Below, piece after piece: positions 8,895 through 18,463 of a stretch of DNA of 64,000 bases. The notes beneath the pieces are model-generated. The model ran no database searches and was not told where the DNA came from. It saw only the letters and a list, made by a program, of their open reading frames with translations. The position numbers and the translations under genes were made by a program. Origin of the DNA: Oceanihabitans gracilariae (GTDB lineage Bacteria; Bacteroidota; Bacteroidia; Flavobacteriales; Flavobacteriaceae); assembly GCF_042684485.1 (NCBI RefSeq), contig NZ_JBHULM010000011.1:1674001-1738000 (forward strand), given 5' to 3'. Numbering within the stretch: position 1 is the stretch's first letter; the number at the start of each line of letters is the position of its first letter.

Positions 8895-10084
8895 TAGTCT
8901 TTATAAACTTTAAGAGCTTCTTTTATAATATGTACAGCTTTGATTAAGCTTTCTTTTTTTAGTACGTAAGCAATACGTATTTGGTTTAAACCAACTCCAG
9001 GAGTAGAGTAAAAACCAGCAGCAGGTGCTACCATAACGGTTTCTCCGTTTACGTCAAAGTTTTCTAGAAGCCATTGTGCAAATGCATCACTGTTTTTTAC
9101 AGGTAGTTGTGCAATACAATAAAAAGCTCCTTTAGGTGTTGCAACTTGTACGCCTTCTATTTTTTGTAGCTCTTCAATTAAAACGTTACGTCTTTCTACG
9201 TATTCTTCAATTACATCGTCAAAATAGCTTTGTGGTGTACCTAAAGCTGCTTCACTAGCAATTTGTGCTAAAGTAGGAGGGCTTAGTCTTGCTTGAGCAA
9301 ATTTTAAAGCCGTTTGTATAACATCTTTGTTTTTAGAAACTAAACAACCAATTCTTGCGCCACACATACTATATCTTTTAGATACAGAATCAATCATTAT
9401 TGCATGATTTTCTAATCCTTCTTCTTGCATGATAGAGTAGTGTGTATTACCATCATAGGTAAATTCTCTATACACTTCATCTGCAATTAAAAACAAATCA
9501 TGCTTTTTTACTATTGTAGCAAGTTTTTTAATTTCTTCTTTAGAATATAAATAACCTGTAGGGTTTCCTGGGTTACAAATAAGTATAGCTTTGGTTTTTG
9601 GAGTTATCAGTTTTTCAAATTCTTCAATTGCAGGTAATGCAAAATTATCTTCAATTTTAGATATTACAGGAACAACATTTATTCCAGAGGAAGTTGAAAA
9701 CCCATTGTAGTTTGCATAAAATGGTTCTGGAATAATAATTTCATCATCCACATCCATAATGCTTCCAAAGGCAAAAAGTAAAGCTTCACTACCACCTGTG
9801 GTTACAATAATATCATCATGGTTTACCTCAATGTCTTTGTCTGAATAGTAGTTTGCTATTTTTCTTCTGTATTCTTCAGAACCTTCAGATCTTGTATATG
9901 CTAAGACTTCCAGAGAGTGCACTTTAACAGCATCTAAGGCTATTTGAGGTGTTTTGATATCTGGTTGTCCAATATTTAAATAGTATATAGTCTTCCCGTT
10001 TTTAGTAGCTTCCTCTGCAAAAGGAACTAGCTTTCTAATTGGCGATTGTGGCATTAATTGCCCTTTTTTTGAAATTGCTGGCAT
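8894..10084 (-). CDS. PLP-dependent class I/II aminotransferase (aspartate aminotransferase-like)
   Basis: 396 aa from the ATG at 10084. A TTG further upstream (10105) keeps the frame open, but it overlaps the promoter-like CAACTTTG, and the family starts at MPAISKKG. Fold-type I signatures are present: YLNIGQPDI, TTGGSEA for the phosphate, CNPGNPTG, ADEVYREF, and SVSKRYSMCG with the Schiff-base Lys. The C-terminal Arg lies in QIRIAYV. It transfers amino groups between 2-oxoglutarate and an amino acid; aspartate is the usual substrate, but alanine, valine or aromatic preference cannot be excluded. It is coupled to murB by overlap. Confidence 0.92.
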   Translation of the reverse strand: MPAISKKGQLMPQSPIRKLVPFAEEATKNGKTIYYLNIGQPDIKTPQIALDAVKVHSLEVLAYTRSEGSEEYRRKIANYYSDKDIEVNHDDIIVTTGGSEALLFAFGSIMDVDDEIIIPEPFYANYNGFSTSSGINVVPVISKIEDNFALPAIEEFEKLITPKTKAILICNPGNPTGYLYSKEEIKKLATIVKKHDLFLIADEVYREFTYDGNTHYSIMQEEGLENHAIMIDSVSKRYSMCGARIGCLVSKNKDVIQTALKFAQARLSPPTLAQIASEAALGTPQSYFDDVIEEYVERRNVLIEELQKIEGVQVATPKGAFYCIAQLPVKNSDAFAQWLLENFDVNGETVMVAPAAGFYSTPGVGLNQIRIAYVLKKESLIKAVHIIKEALKVYKD

Positions 10085-10202
10085 CTTATATGTATTAAAG
10101 TGCAAAGTTGCGAAAATTAAATCAAAGTTTTTTTAAAAAGTAATAAAATACGGTTTTAAGAAGAAAGATTCGTAAATTGATAAGGGCGTTATTTTTTTTA
10201 TC

Positions 10203-11540
10203 ATGAAAAGAGTAGTTTTTACTTTTGTATTACTATTTGGGATTTCCTTTTTAGGCTTATCTCAGAGCCCTTTTGTTATTCAAAATAAAAAGAAAACCGA
10301 TAAGATAAAGTTTAAATTAATTAATAATTTAGTTATAATTCCGGTTAAAATAAATGGTGTAGAATTATCTTTTATTCTAGATACAGGAGTAAGTAAGCCT
10401 ATTTTATTTAATATTTTTAATGTCAATGAAACATTAAAGATTAAAAATGCTCAAAAAATTGTAATTCGTGGTTTAGGAGAAGGAGAACCTGTTGAAGCTT
10501 TGCGGTCTAAAAATAATGTAATACAAATAGGAGAGGCTGTTAGTGTTAATCAAGATTTATTTGTAGTCTATAATTCTAAATTAGATTTTGCGCCAAAATT
10601 AGGAATACCAATTCATGGTATTATTGGTTATGATTTTTTTAAAGATTTGGTGGTTAAAATTAACTATGTTTCAAAAACCATAAAGATTTTTGAAAGCGAA
10701 ACATACAAGCAAAAAAAATGTAAAAAATGCGAAATATTACCTTTGTATTTTTATAATAAAAAACCATATATAAATGCAGAAGTAACTATAGATGCTAAAC
10801 AAATACCAGTTAAGTTATTAATAGATTCTGGCGGAAGTGATTCTATATGGTTGTTTGAAAATACTTCTTTAGGTATACATGTAAAGGAAGCTTATTTTAC
10901 CGATTTTTTAGGCCATGGATTAAGCGGAAGCGTTTACGGAAAACGTTCTAAAGTAGATGCTTTTACTATAAACAGTTTTACGTTGCATAATGCTAATGTT
11001 GCTTTTCCAGACTCTACGTCTATTTCTTTTGCAAGAAACCATAAAGATAGAAACGGAAGCCTTGCAGGTAATGTTTTAAAAAGATTTCATGTTGTTTTTA
11101 ATTATAAAAAATCATCCGTTTTACTTAAAAAAAGTAAATTTTTTAATGATGATTTTAGCTATAACAAAAGCGGAATAGAGCTAGAGCAAAATGGTATTAG
11201 GTTGGTGCGAGAGAAAGATAATTCAACTAGAATTACCACTTTAAATGACGCTAAGGCCATCAATAATGATGAAACAAGAGTAGTTTACAATGCTAGTTAT
11301 AAACTTTCTGTAAAACCAGCTTATACCATTGTAGAGTTGCGTGAAAACTCTCCAGCAGAAAAAGCAGGACTACAAATAGGAGATATTGTTTTAAAAATAA
11401 ACGGAAAAGAAACGTATGGTTTAACACTTCAAAAGTGTACCCAATATTTTTATGAAAAGGAAGGAAAGACAATTAAATTAAAAGTAGATAGATTAGGGAA
11501 ACAACTAGATTTTAAATTTACATTAAAAAAAGTATTTTAA
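10203..11540 (+). CDS. secreted two-lobed aspartyl protease with C-terminal PDZ domain
   Basis: 445 aa. A signal peptide (1-20, ending LGLSQ) is followed by two retropepsin-like lobes. The first has FILDTGVS (DTG near residue 59) and the second has LLIDSGGSDS (DSG near 208). Each is followed by hydrophobic-Gly motifs (HGIIGYDFF, GSLAGNVL). The C-terminus (about 365-440) is a PDZ domain with ENSPAEKAGLQIGDIVL. Proteins of this layout are widespread in Bacteroidota and probably act in the periplasm or on the surface. It is a lone gene, convergent with the DUF1573 gene through a shared terminator. The natural substrate is unknown. Confidence 0.87.
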   Translation: MKRVVFTFVLLFGISFLGLSQSPFVIQNKKKTDKIKFKLINNLVIIPVKINGVELSFILDTGVSKPILFNIFNVNETLKIKNAQKIVIRGLGEGEPVEALRSKNNVIQIGEAVSVNQDLFVVYNSKLDFAPKLGIPIHGIIGYDFFKDLVVKINYVSKTIKIFESETYKQKKCKKCEILPLYFYNKKPYINAEVTIDAKQIPVKLLIDSGGSDSIWLFENTSLGIHVKEAYFTDFLGHGLSGSVYGKRSKVDAFTINSFTLHNANVAFPDSTSISFARNHKDRNGSLAGNVLKRFHVVFNYKKSSVLLKKSKFFNDDFSYNKSGIELEQNGIRLVREKDNSTRITTLNDAKAINNDETRVVYNASYKLSVKPAYTIVELRENSPAEKAGLQIGDIVLKINGKETYGLTLQKCTQYFYEKEGKTIKLKVDRLGKQLDFKFTLKKVF

Positions 11541-11543
11541 TAA

Positions 11544-11578
11544 AAAAAGGTTGTTTACTATGCAGTAAACAACCTTTT
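11544..11578. terminator. bidirectional terminator between convergent genes
   Basis: AAAAGGTTGTTTACT and AGTAAACAACCTTTT arms around a four-base loop, with flanking A and T runs. It serves the aspartyl protease on the plus strand and the DUF1573 gene on the minus strand. Confidence 0.88.
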
Positions 11579-11599
11579 AAATATTGTGGTTACAGAAAT

Positions 11600-12025
11600 T
11601 TAATTTTCCATTACGCTTTTTTTTCTTTTTTCAAGAACACTAGTTTTATCCGGATCAATAACTTCTCCTTTTATTTTTAATGCTACAGTTGGTGTTTCTG
11701 CATTAGAAAGTACTGTAATTGTTTTTCTAATAGGCATTACACGTTTGGTGTCATACTTAACTTGTATTTCTCCAGTTTCTCCTGGTAAAATAGGTCCATC
11801 TGGTTTTTTGGGTACAGTACAACCACAACTAGAAGATACTTTAGAAATAATTAAAGGTGCATTTCCTGTATTGGTAAACTCAAATGTTCTAACGCCATCT
11901 GCTCCTTTTTCTATGGTACCATAGTCTACTGTCGTTTCTTTAAATTCAATTTTTGCTACTTTTTCTTGCGCAGCCATTGAAAAGCTAAATATTCCGATAA
12001 ATAAAATTGTAATTAACTGTTTCAT
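11600..12025 (-). CDS. DUF1573 domain secreted protein
   Basis: 141 aa. Signal peptide (1-18, ending SMAAQ), then one immunoglobulin-like DUF1573 domain with the hallmark VSSSCGCTVPKKP, LPGETGEIQVKYDTK and ITVLSNAETP. Such proteins are abundant in Bacteroidota and are exported. The paired cysteines of SCGC are conserved, but their role (metal or disulfide) is not established. It is a single gene, divergent from valS. Confidence 0.88.
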   Translation of the reverse strand: MKQLITILFIGIFSFSMAAQEKVAKIEFKETTVDYGTIEKGADGVRTFEFTNTGNAPLIISKVSSSCGCTVPKKPDGPILPGETGEIQVKYDTKRVMPIRKTITVLSNAETPTVALKIKGEVIDPDKTSVLEKRKKSVMEN

Positions 12026-12238
12026 CTTGCTATTATTTAAATGATTCCTATTCTTTAGTTTTTAAACAGTTGTAAATAAGTTGTTTATTTGGTTTCTGTT
12101 TTTAATGTTATTGTAAATCTAACTACTTTTAATACATTCTGCAAAAATATTAGTTGTATTACCTTTAATCTTAATAAAAACATTCTTCTTAAAGGTACAT
12201 TAAACCGTATTAATATTTTTCAAAATATAAATTATAAG

Positions 12239-12246
12239 TACTTTTG
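12239..12246 (+). promoter_or_regulatory. -7 promoter box of valS
   Basis: TACTTTTG, an exact TAnnTTTG match, 30 bases before the valS ATG. It overlaps the alternative upstream TTG, which argues against that TTG being the start. Confidence 0.7.
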
Positions 12247-12276
12247 CATGATATTATTCAAAAACTATTCCAAAGT

Positions 12277-14913
12277 ATGAACATTCCATCAAAATATGAT
12301 GCAAAAAGTGTAGAAAATAAATGGTACAGCTACTGGACAGCAAATAACTATTTTCATTCTACACCAGACGAAAGAGAACCATATACCATTGTAATTCCTC
12401 CACCAAATGTAACTGGAGTTTTACACATGGGACACATGCTTAATAATACCATACAAGATGTTCTTATACGTAGAGCGCGTTTGTTAGGTAAAAATGCATG
12501 TTGGGTACCTGGAACAGATCACGCATCTATTGCAACAGAAGCTAAAGTTGTTGCTAAATTAAAGGAACAAGGAATAGATAAAAATGATTTAACAAGAGAA
12601 GAGTTTTTAGAGCACGCTTGGGAGTGGACCGAAGAATATGGTGGTGTAATTCTTGAACAACTTAAAAAATTAGGATGTTCTTGTGATTGGGACAGAACCA
12701 AATTTACAATGGATGATGACATGTCTGAAGCTGTAATAAAAGTATTTGTTGATTTACACGAAAAAGGATTGATATATAGAGGTTACCGAATGGTAAACTG
12801 GGATCCTGAGGCTAAAACTACTTTGTCTGATGAAGAAGTAATACATGAAGAACGTCAAGGAAATTTATACTATATCAATTATAAAATTGAAGGAAGTGAT
12901 GATACACTAACCATTGCAACCACACGTCCAGAAACTATTTTTGGTGATACTGCAATATGTATTAATCCAGAAGATGAGCGTTTTACATACTTACGTGGAA
13001 AGAAAGCCATCGTGCCAATTTGTAATCGCGTTATACCAATTATTGAAGACGAATATGTAGATGTAGAATTTGGTACAGGTTGCTTAAAAGTAACTCCTGC
13101 TCATGACGAAAATGATAAAAACCTTGGTGATAAGCACAATTTAGAAGTAATAGATATTTTTAATGAAGATGCTAGCTTAAATAGCTTTGGGTTGCAATTT
13201 GAAGGACAAGATCGTTTTGTAGCAAGAAAAACAGTAGCTAAAGAATTAGAAGCTATTGGTGCTTTAATTAAAACAGAAACACATTTAAATAAAGTAGGTA
13301 CATCAGAACGTACTAAAGCGGTTATTGAACCACGATTAAGTGATCAATGGTTCTTGAAAATGGAAGACCTTGTAAAACCAGCTATTGAAGCAGTTTTAGG
13401 AGAAGATGCTGAAATTAAATTATTTCCAAAGAAATTTGAAAATACTTATCGTCATTGGATGGAGAATATTCGCGATTGGAATATCTCACGTCAATTACTT
13501 TGGGGACAACAAATACCTGCCTATTTCTATGGCGACGGAAAAGAAGATTTTGTAGTTGCTGAAACTATGGAGTTAGCTCTAGAAAAAGCAAAAAAAGTTA
13601 CAGGAAAAGCAGATTTAAAAGCCGAAGATTTAAAACAAGATACAGATGCTTTAGATACTTGGTTTAGCTCTTGGTTATGGCCAATGTCTGTTTTTGATGG
13701 TATACGTAATCCAGAAAACGAAGAAATAAAATACTACTATCCAACTAACGATTTAGTAACAGGACCAGATATTTTATTCTTTTGGGTAGCACGTATGATT
13801 ATTGCTGGTTATGAGTACAAAGACCAAAAACCATTCAACAATGTGTATTTAACAGGTTTAGTACGTGATAAGCAACGTCGTAAAATGAGTAAATCTTTAG
13901 GAAACTCACCAGATGCGTTAAAACTTATTGAAGATTATAGTGCAGATGGAGTTCGTGTTGGGTTGCTATTAAGTAGTGCAGCAGGAAACGATTTAATGTT
14001 TGACGAAGCGCTTTGCCAACAAGGAAAAGGTTTTGGAAACAAAATTTGGAATGCCTTTAACTTAACTAATTTATGGAGTGTAAGTGATGCTATTGAGCAA
14101 CCAGAATCTAGCAAAATTGCATTAGATTGGTACCAAGCAAAGTTTAGTACAGCATTAGTAGAAATTGAAGACCACTTTAGTAAATACCGTTTAAGTGATG
14201 CATTAATGGCAATCTATAAATTGATTTATGATGATTTTTGTGGTTGGTTATTAGAGATAGTAAAACCAGCATATCAACAACCAATTGATGCAGCGACTTA
14301 CAATAAAGTGATGGCTATTTTTGAAGATAACTTAAAAATATTACATCCATTTATGCCTTTCTTAACTGAAGATATTTGGCAATATATTGCAGAAAGAACT
14401 CCAGAAGAAGCATTAATAGTAGCGAAATGGCCAGAAGTAAAGCCAGTAAATGAAGAGATTATTTCTCAGTTTGAGTTTGCTTCGGAAGTAATTTCAGGAA
14501 TTAGAACCGTTAGAAAAGAAAAGAATATTGCGTTTAAAGATGCTATTGGTTTTTCTGTTATAAACAATGAAAATGTAAATACAGCATTTGATGCAGTAAT
14601 TGCAAAACTAGGAAACTTAGAAGCTATAGAATATGTGTCTGAACCAGTTGAAGGAGCTTTAACCTTTAGAGTAAAATCTAACGAGTACTTTATTCCTATG
14701 GAAGGTGCTATTGATGTAGAAGCAGAAATTAAAAAACTTACCGAAGAGTTAACGTATACTGAAGGTTTCTTAAAATCGGTACAAAAGAAACTTTCTAACG
14801 AGCGTTTTGTTGCAGGAGCACCAGAACAAGTTGTAGCTTCAGAAAAGAAAAAAGAAGCAGATGCTTTGGCTAAGATTGAAACCTTAAAAAGTAGCTTAGC
14901 TAGTTTAAAATAA
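12277..14913 (+). CDS. valS: valyl-tRNA synthetase
   Basis: 878 aa, class I synthetase. The ATG at 12277 is chosen because the upstream TTG at 12244 lies inside the promoter box and would add 11 unconserved residues. The HIGH-type motif is HMGH at residues 50-53 in PPNVTGVLHMGHM. The editing domain (about 190-340) contains TTRPETIFGDTA and the later CP1 region. KMSKS is at 536-540. The anticodon-binding domain and a C-terminal coiled coil (about 810-875) complete it. It charges tRNA-Val and edits Thr-tRNA-Val. A terminator follows. Confidence 0.98.
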   Translation: MNIPSKYDAKSVENKWYSYWTANNYFHSTPDEREPYTIVIPPPNVTGVLHMGHMLNNTIQDVLIRRARLLGKNACWVPGTDHASIATEAKVVAKLKEQGIDKNDLTREEFLEHAWEWTEEYGGVILEQLKKLGCSCDWDRTKFTMDDDMSEAVIKVFVDLHEKGLIYRGYRMVNWDPEAKTTLSDEEVIHEERQGNLYYINYKIEGSDDTLTIATTRPETIFGDTAICINPEDERFTYLRGKKAIVPICNRVIPIIEDEYVDVEFGTGCLKVTPAHDENDKNLGDKHNLEVIDIFNEDASLNSFGLQFEGQDRFVARKTVAKELEAIGALIKTETHLNKVGTSERTKAVIEPRLSDQWFLKMEDLVKPAIEAVLGEDAEIKLFPKKFENTYRHWMENIRDWNISRQLLWGQQIPAYFYGDGKEDFVVAETMELALEKAKKVTGKADLKAEDLKQDTDALDTWFSSWLWPMSVFDGIRNPENEEIKYYYPTNDLVTGPDILFFWVARMIIAGYEYKDQKPFNNVYLTGLVRDKQRRKMSKSLGNSPDALKLIEDYSADGVRVGLLLSSAAGNDLMFDEALCQQGKGFGNKIWNAFNLTNLWSVSDAIEQPESSKIALDWYQAKFSTALVEIEDHFSKYRLSDALMAIYKLIYDDFCGWLLEIVKPAYQQPIDAATYNKVMAIFEDNLKILHPFMPFLTEDIWQYIAERTPEEALIVAKWPEVKPVNEEIISQFEFASEVISGIRTVRKEKNIAFKDAIGFSVINNENVNTAFDAVIAKLGNLEAIEYVSEPVEGALTFRVKSNEYFIPMEGAIDVEAEIKKLTEELTYTEGFLKSVQKKLSNERFVAGAPEQVVASEKKKEADALAKIETLKSSLASLK

Positions 14914-14923
14914 AAAATACAAT

Positions 14924-14958
14924 AACCTACAAGGCATGTGAAGTCTTGTAGGTTTTTA
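14924..14958 (+). terminator. valS terminator
   Basis: AACCTACAAG and CTTGTAGGTT arms around a 10-base loop, followed by TTTATTT. It ends just before the nuclease gene start. Confidence 0.82.
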
Positions 14959-14963
14959 TTTAA

Positions 14964-15767
14964 ATGAATAAAAAAATATATTCCATAATTGCTATTATAA
15001 TTCTAGTTGCTGTTTATGGGTATGATGCTTACTTTGATCAGCAAGTAGAAGAACAAGTTGTTGCGCAAGGCGCTACTGCAAAAACAAATACCAACGAGTA
15101 TTTTTTACCAACTAGTACAACAGGACAGGTTGTACATCATGAAGGCTACAGCTTAAGTTATAGCGAAACCCATGAGCAACCAGAATGGGTTGCCTACGAG
15201 TTAAAAAAATCACACTTATCTAATACCAATTTTAAACGTCCATATTTTGAAATAGATAAGGCTGTAAAAACAGGAGCTGCACATTGGCGAAACTATAAAA
15301 ATTCGGGTTATGATCGAGGGCATCTTTGTCCTGCAGGCGACAGGAAATATAGTCAAGCAGCACATGATGAAACTTTTTTAACAAGTAATATTACTCCGCA
15401 AAAGCATGATTTTAATGCTGGTGTTTGGAATAGGTTAGAACAAAAAACACGCTATTGGGCAAATAAGTACGATGGCGTATTTGTAGTTTCTGGAGGAATA
15501 TTAAATGGAAAAATGAAAACTATTGGTGAGGAGAAAGTAGCTGTACCAAATCAATTTTACAAAGTATTGATAGATGTTAATTCAGGCGAAGCTAAAATGC
15601 TTGCGTTTTTGTTAGATCATAAAGAATCTAAAGAGCCTTTATACAAGTTTGTAGTATCTGTAGATGAAATAGAAAAACGTACAGGAATTGATTTCTTTTC
15701 TCAATTAGAGGATACTGTTGAAAATAGGTTAGAGGCTTCTGCAGTGTATAGTAATTGGAGTTTTTAA
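14964..15767 (+). CDS. DNA/RNA non-specific endonuclease, exported or membrane-anchored
   Basis: 267 aa. An N-terminal helix (about 5-22) could be a signal anchor. The beta-beta-alpha-metal nuclease domain carries the catalytic motif YDRGHLCPAGDR (His general base near residue 114) and SNITPQKHDFNAGVW with the metal-binding Asn. This family degrades both DNA and RNA with Mg2+ outside the cytoplasm for nutrient use or defence. No immunity gene is adjacent, consistent with export. It starts directly after the valS terminator. Confidence 0.93.
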   Translation: MNKKIYSIIAIIILVAVYGYDAYFDQQVEEQVVAQGATAKTNTNEYFLPTSTTGQVVHHEGYSLSYSETHEQPEWVAYELKKSHLSNTNFKRPYFEIDKAVKTGAAHWRNYKNSGYDRGHLCPAGDRKYSQAAHDETFLTSNITPQKHDFNAGVWNRLEQKTRYWANKYDGVFVVSGGILNGKMKTIGEEKVAVPNQFYKVLIDVNSGEAKMLAFLLDHKESKEPLYKFVVSVDEIEKRTGIDFFSQLEDTVENRLEASAVYSNWSF

Positions 15768-15797
15768 AGGCTTCAATTGTACTTCTTAGTATACCCT

Positions 15798-16646
15798 TTA
15801 TTTTAATTTTTTAAGCATTCCGTCCCAACGTAATTTTCTAATAAAAGCACCTTGTTCTTGGGTTACTAGATATTCCGTTTTGTTGTTTTTTGCTTTAAAA
15901 TAACCAGACATATAATCTTTAAATAAAGCAAAACTTCCTTTTTTGTAAGCTAATTTTAATGCAGAAATAAGTGTAATTGTAAAACCATAACGCATTTTAT
16001 ACATAGCTTCACCTTGCATGTGTTTAGAGGCTTTGTTGTAGCTAATTCCTGTTGGTTTTAAATGCTTTACATGTAGTGTTTCGTCGGTTAGTAATTTCCA
16101 ATCGTAATATTTAGATAATAGCTCGTCTACAGTATCCCAACCCATAGAAGATTTTAGTTTTCCTATTTGCTCAAAACATTCTTTTTTATAGGCTTTTAAT
16201 GCACCACGAATATGGTCTTTTCTAGTTAGGTTTTCTAAAACCCATTGGTTGTTTTTTTCAATATAACAAAAACCTGCAGCCATGCCTAGCTTAGGGTCTG
16301 CTTGAAAGTGCTTTGCTAATTGTTCTAAGTAGTTTTTAGGAAATATTAAATCTGCATCAAACTTGCAAATTACATCATAATTAGTGTCTAAAATAGTATA
16401 GCCTTTATAGAACGCATTTATAATTTTTGTTCCAGGTAAATGCTTGTTAGATGAGGTGGTGTTTATTAATTTTATAAAATGGTATTTTTTCTGAAAGTCT
16501 TCAACAATACTTTTAGTGTTGTCTGATGAGTTATCATTAACAACCACTATTTCTTTAGGCTGTAGCGTTTGTTTTGCTAAGGAGTGTAATGTTTGTGCAA
16601 TATACTTTTCTTCGTTATGCGCAGGAATGACAATAGAAATATTCAT
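15798..16646 (-). CDS. glycosyltransferase family 2
   Basis: 282 aa, soluble GT-A domain. SIVIPAHNEEKYIAQTL lies at the N-terminus, then NDNSSDNT and KFDADLIFP (DxD metal motif), then an acceptor-side region with MGWDTVDE. There are no clear membrane helices, so it probably works at the cytosolic face on a lipid-linked acceptor. The methyltransferase and FabH-like genes lie upstream on the same strand with gaps of about 90 and 50 bases, which could form one loose cell-envelope or secondary-metabolite group. Donor and acceptor unknown. Confidence 0.88.
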   Translation of the reverse strand: MNISIVIPAHNEEKYIAQTLHSLAKQTLQPKEIVVVNDNSSDNTKSIVEDFQKKYHFIKLINTTSSNKHLPGTKIINAFYKGYTILDTNYDVICKFDADLIFPKNYLEQLAKHFQADPKLGMAAGFCYIEKNNQWVLENLTRKDHIRGALKAYKKECFEQIGKLKSSMGWDTVDELLSKYYDWKLLTDETLHVKHLKPTGISYNKASKHMQGEAMYKMRYGFTITLISALKLAYKKGSFALFKDYMSGYFKAKNNKTEYLVTQEQGAFIRKLRWDGMLKKLK

Positions 16647-16735
16647 AAAACAAATTACAATATTAAAATTCCAAATTCCAAAACTATATTAGTAAGTTTT
16701 AAAATTTGGAATTTTGTTTTTTTAGTAGTTGTAGA

Positions 16736-17260
16736 TTAACTAATTTTTTCGGCATACACTATATAATACCTTGGTGTAAACCAACGTAAAATGGGTCTAA
16801 TTCCAATTTTTTTTGTAGGATTGGTCCATTTTTGTCTGTCTATAATTTTCCATCCTGCTTTTTCTAATAACCAATCTAGTTGCCAATCTTCAAACTCATG
16901 GTAATGTCTATCCCATGGATCTGTTTTGCTTCTGTATGCCGAAGAAAACCATAATTTAAGTGGTACACTTATTACAAGTTTATCTGCTTGTATGGCTTTT
17001 AAAACAGTAAAAGGAGAGAGTAGATGTTCAAAAATTTCAAAAGCTGTAACAACTGTAGCTTCGGCATTTTCTATGTTTGTCGTATCTAGGTCTAAATCTT
17101 CTCCTTTGGTGTTGGTAACCGAATAATTGTTGTTTTTTAAAATTTTAGTAAAAGGATTTTCTATACCTAAATCTAAAATAGATTCTGATTTAGAAATGTG
17201 TTTTTCTAAAAATTGATAGGTAAGCTTATATCTTTTATGAGGAAATGTTTGTTCGTACAT
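16736..17260 (-). CDS. short class I SAM-dependent methyltransferase-like protein
   Basis: 174 aa. SILDLGIENPFTKIL resembles the glycine-rich SAM loop, although the usual GxGxG is reduced to LGIENP. Later EDLDLDTT and TAFEIFEHLLSPF correspond to the second acidic and post-I motifs. A C-terminal half with HEFEDWQLDWLLEKAGW matches the methyltransferase cap. It sits between the FabH-like and glycosyltransferase genes. Methyltransferase fold is likely; activity and substrate are open because the SAM loop is atypical. Confidence 0.7.
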   Translation of the reverse strand: MYEQTFPHKRYKLTYQFLEKHISKSESILDLGIENPFTKILKNNNYSVTNTKGEDLDLDTTNIENAEATVVTAFEIFEHLLSPFTVLKAIQADKLVISVPLKLWFSSAYRSKTDPWDRHYHEFEDWQLDWLLEKAGWKIIDRQKWTNPTKKIGIRPILRWFTPRYYIVYAEKIS

Positions 17261-17261
17261 A

Positions 17262-17285
17262 TTTGTTTTCCGCGTAAGCGCAAAC
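17262..17285 (-). repeat. short hairpin repeat, copy 1
   Basis: TTTTCCGCGTAAGCGCAAA can fold as CGC-GTAA-GCG with T/A arms and one mismatch. A nearly identical element occurs at 31449-31469. Both lie immediately before a start codon on the minus strand. Confidence 0.55.
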
Positions 17286-17309
17286 TTTTAAAAGTCCATA
17301 ATTTTACAA

Positions 17310-18368
17310 CTAGTGCTTGTACACTATGGCGTTAATATTCATACCAGCACCAACACTTGCAAACATAATGATATCTCCTTTTTTTATCTCTTGATTTTCC
17401 AGTTTTCCTTTTAAAATTAGGTCGTATAAAGTAGGAACCGTTGCAACACTTGAGTTACCAAGCATGTTTATAGACATTGGCATAATACCTTCAGGCATTT
17501 TCATGTCATAAAGCTTGTAGAAACGTTCTACAATTGCTTCGTCCATCTTTTCATTAGCTTGATGGATTAGTATTTTTTTGACATCATTTATGGAGTATTC
17601 ACTTTTTTCTAAACAAGATTTTAAAGCTAAAGGCACGTTGTTTAAAGCAAATTCATAAATTTTTCTACCATACATTTTTATGTATTTACGATGGCTAGAA
17701 TCTTCCTGTTTATTGGTTTCGCCAAAATAAATAAAGTGTGCTTCGTCTAAAGCAAAAGTGGCAGCGTTGTGACTAATAATTCCGCCTTCTTCTGTAGTTT
17801 CTTCAATAATAACAGCGCCAGCACCATCACTATATATCATAGAATCTCTATCGTGTTTATCTATCACACGAGAAAGGGTTTCAGAGCCTATTACTAAACA
17901 GCGTTTAGCTATTCCTGCGTCAATAAATGCTTTCGCTTGAATAAGTCCTTGAATCCATCCAGGGCAACCAAAAAGCAGGTCGTAACCAACGCATTTTGGG
18001 TTTTTAATTTGTAATAAATGTTTTACACGTGACGCTATACTAGGTACTGTATCACTCTGCTCTGTATTGTACTTTATATCACCATAATTATGAGCAACAA
18101 TGATATAATCTAGACTTTCTTTGTCAATTTTAGCATCTGCTATGGCTTTTTCTGCTGCATAAAAAGCAATGTCAGAATTAGTTAATTCTGGTTTTATGTA
18201 TCGCCTTTCTTGAATACCTGTTATTGCTTTAAATTTTTTAACAATAACTTCATTAGTACTGTTAATTTTAGAGCCGTTTGCATTTAAAAATTCGTGATTA
18301 TAAAAATCTTCGTTTTTTTCTATGGTACTAGGTATATAGCTACCAGTACCTGTAATCTTAATATTCAT
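17310..18368 (-). CDS. FabH-like 3-oxoacyl-ACP synthase III family protein
   Basis: 352 aa thiolase-fold enzyme. The catalytic triad is intact: Cys135 in FGCPGWIQG, His269 in LIHQAN and Asn305 in LGNSSVAT. The family condenses an acyl-CoA starter with malonyl-ACP, or in relatives carries out other acyl transfers and head-to-head condensations. The sequence is longer than E. coli FabH (317 aa) and has an N-terminal insertion around 25-50, so it is more likely a specialised paralogue than the housekeeping enzyme. Its neighbours, a methyltransferase and a glycosyltransferase, suggest synthesis of a modified lipid or pigment; this is inference. Confidence 0.88.
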   Translation of the reverse strand: MNIKITGTGSYIPSTIEKNEDFYNHEFLNANGSKINSTNEVIVKKFKAITGIQERRYIKPELTNSDIAFYAAEKAIADAKIDKESLDYIIVAHNYGDIKYNTEQSDTVPSIASRVKHLLQIKNPKCVGYDLLFGCPGWIQGLIQAKAFIDAGIAKRCLVIGSETLSRVIDKHDRDSMIYSDGAGAVIIEETTEEGGIISHNAATFALDEAHFIYFGETNKQEDSSHRKYIKMYGRKIYEFALNNVPLALKSCLEKSEYSINDVKKILIHQANEKMDEAIVERFYKLYDMKMPEGIMPMSINMLGNSSVATVPTLYDLILKGKLENQEIKKGDIIMFASVGAGMNINAIVYKH

Positions 18369-18376
18369 AAAAAAAG

Positions 18377-18431
18377 GATTGCCTTTAATTGTTTAACTGC
18401 TAAGATAAGCAGTAAAAAATTAAAGGCAATT
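18377..18431 (-). terminator. nested inverted repeats after gcvP
   Basis: Outer arms ATTGCCTTTAAT and ATTAAAGGCAAT enclose an inner hairpin ACTGCT-AAGATA-AGCAGT. It lies downstream of gcvP and upstream of the FabH-like gene. A run of A bases on the plus strand beyond the outer arm gives U residues in the minus transcript, so it is probably the gcvP terminator. Confidence 0.65.
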
Positions 18432-18463
18432 TTAAAAGTGTAATAATTTACGATGTTCAACCG

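Noticed and set aside
12089..12280. Small ORF upstream of valS
   Set aside because: It overlaps the valS promoter and start region, is low complexity, and reads only through AT-rich leader DNA.
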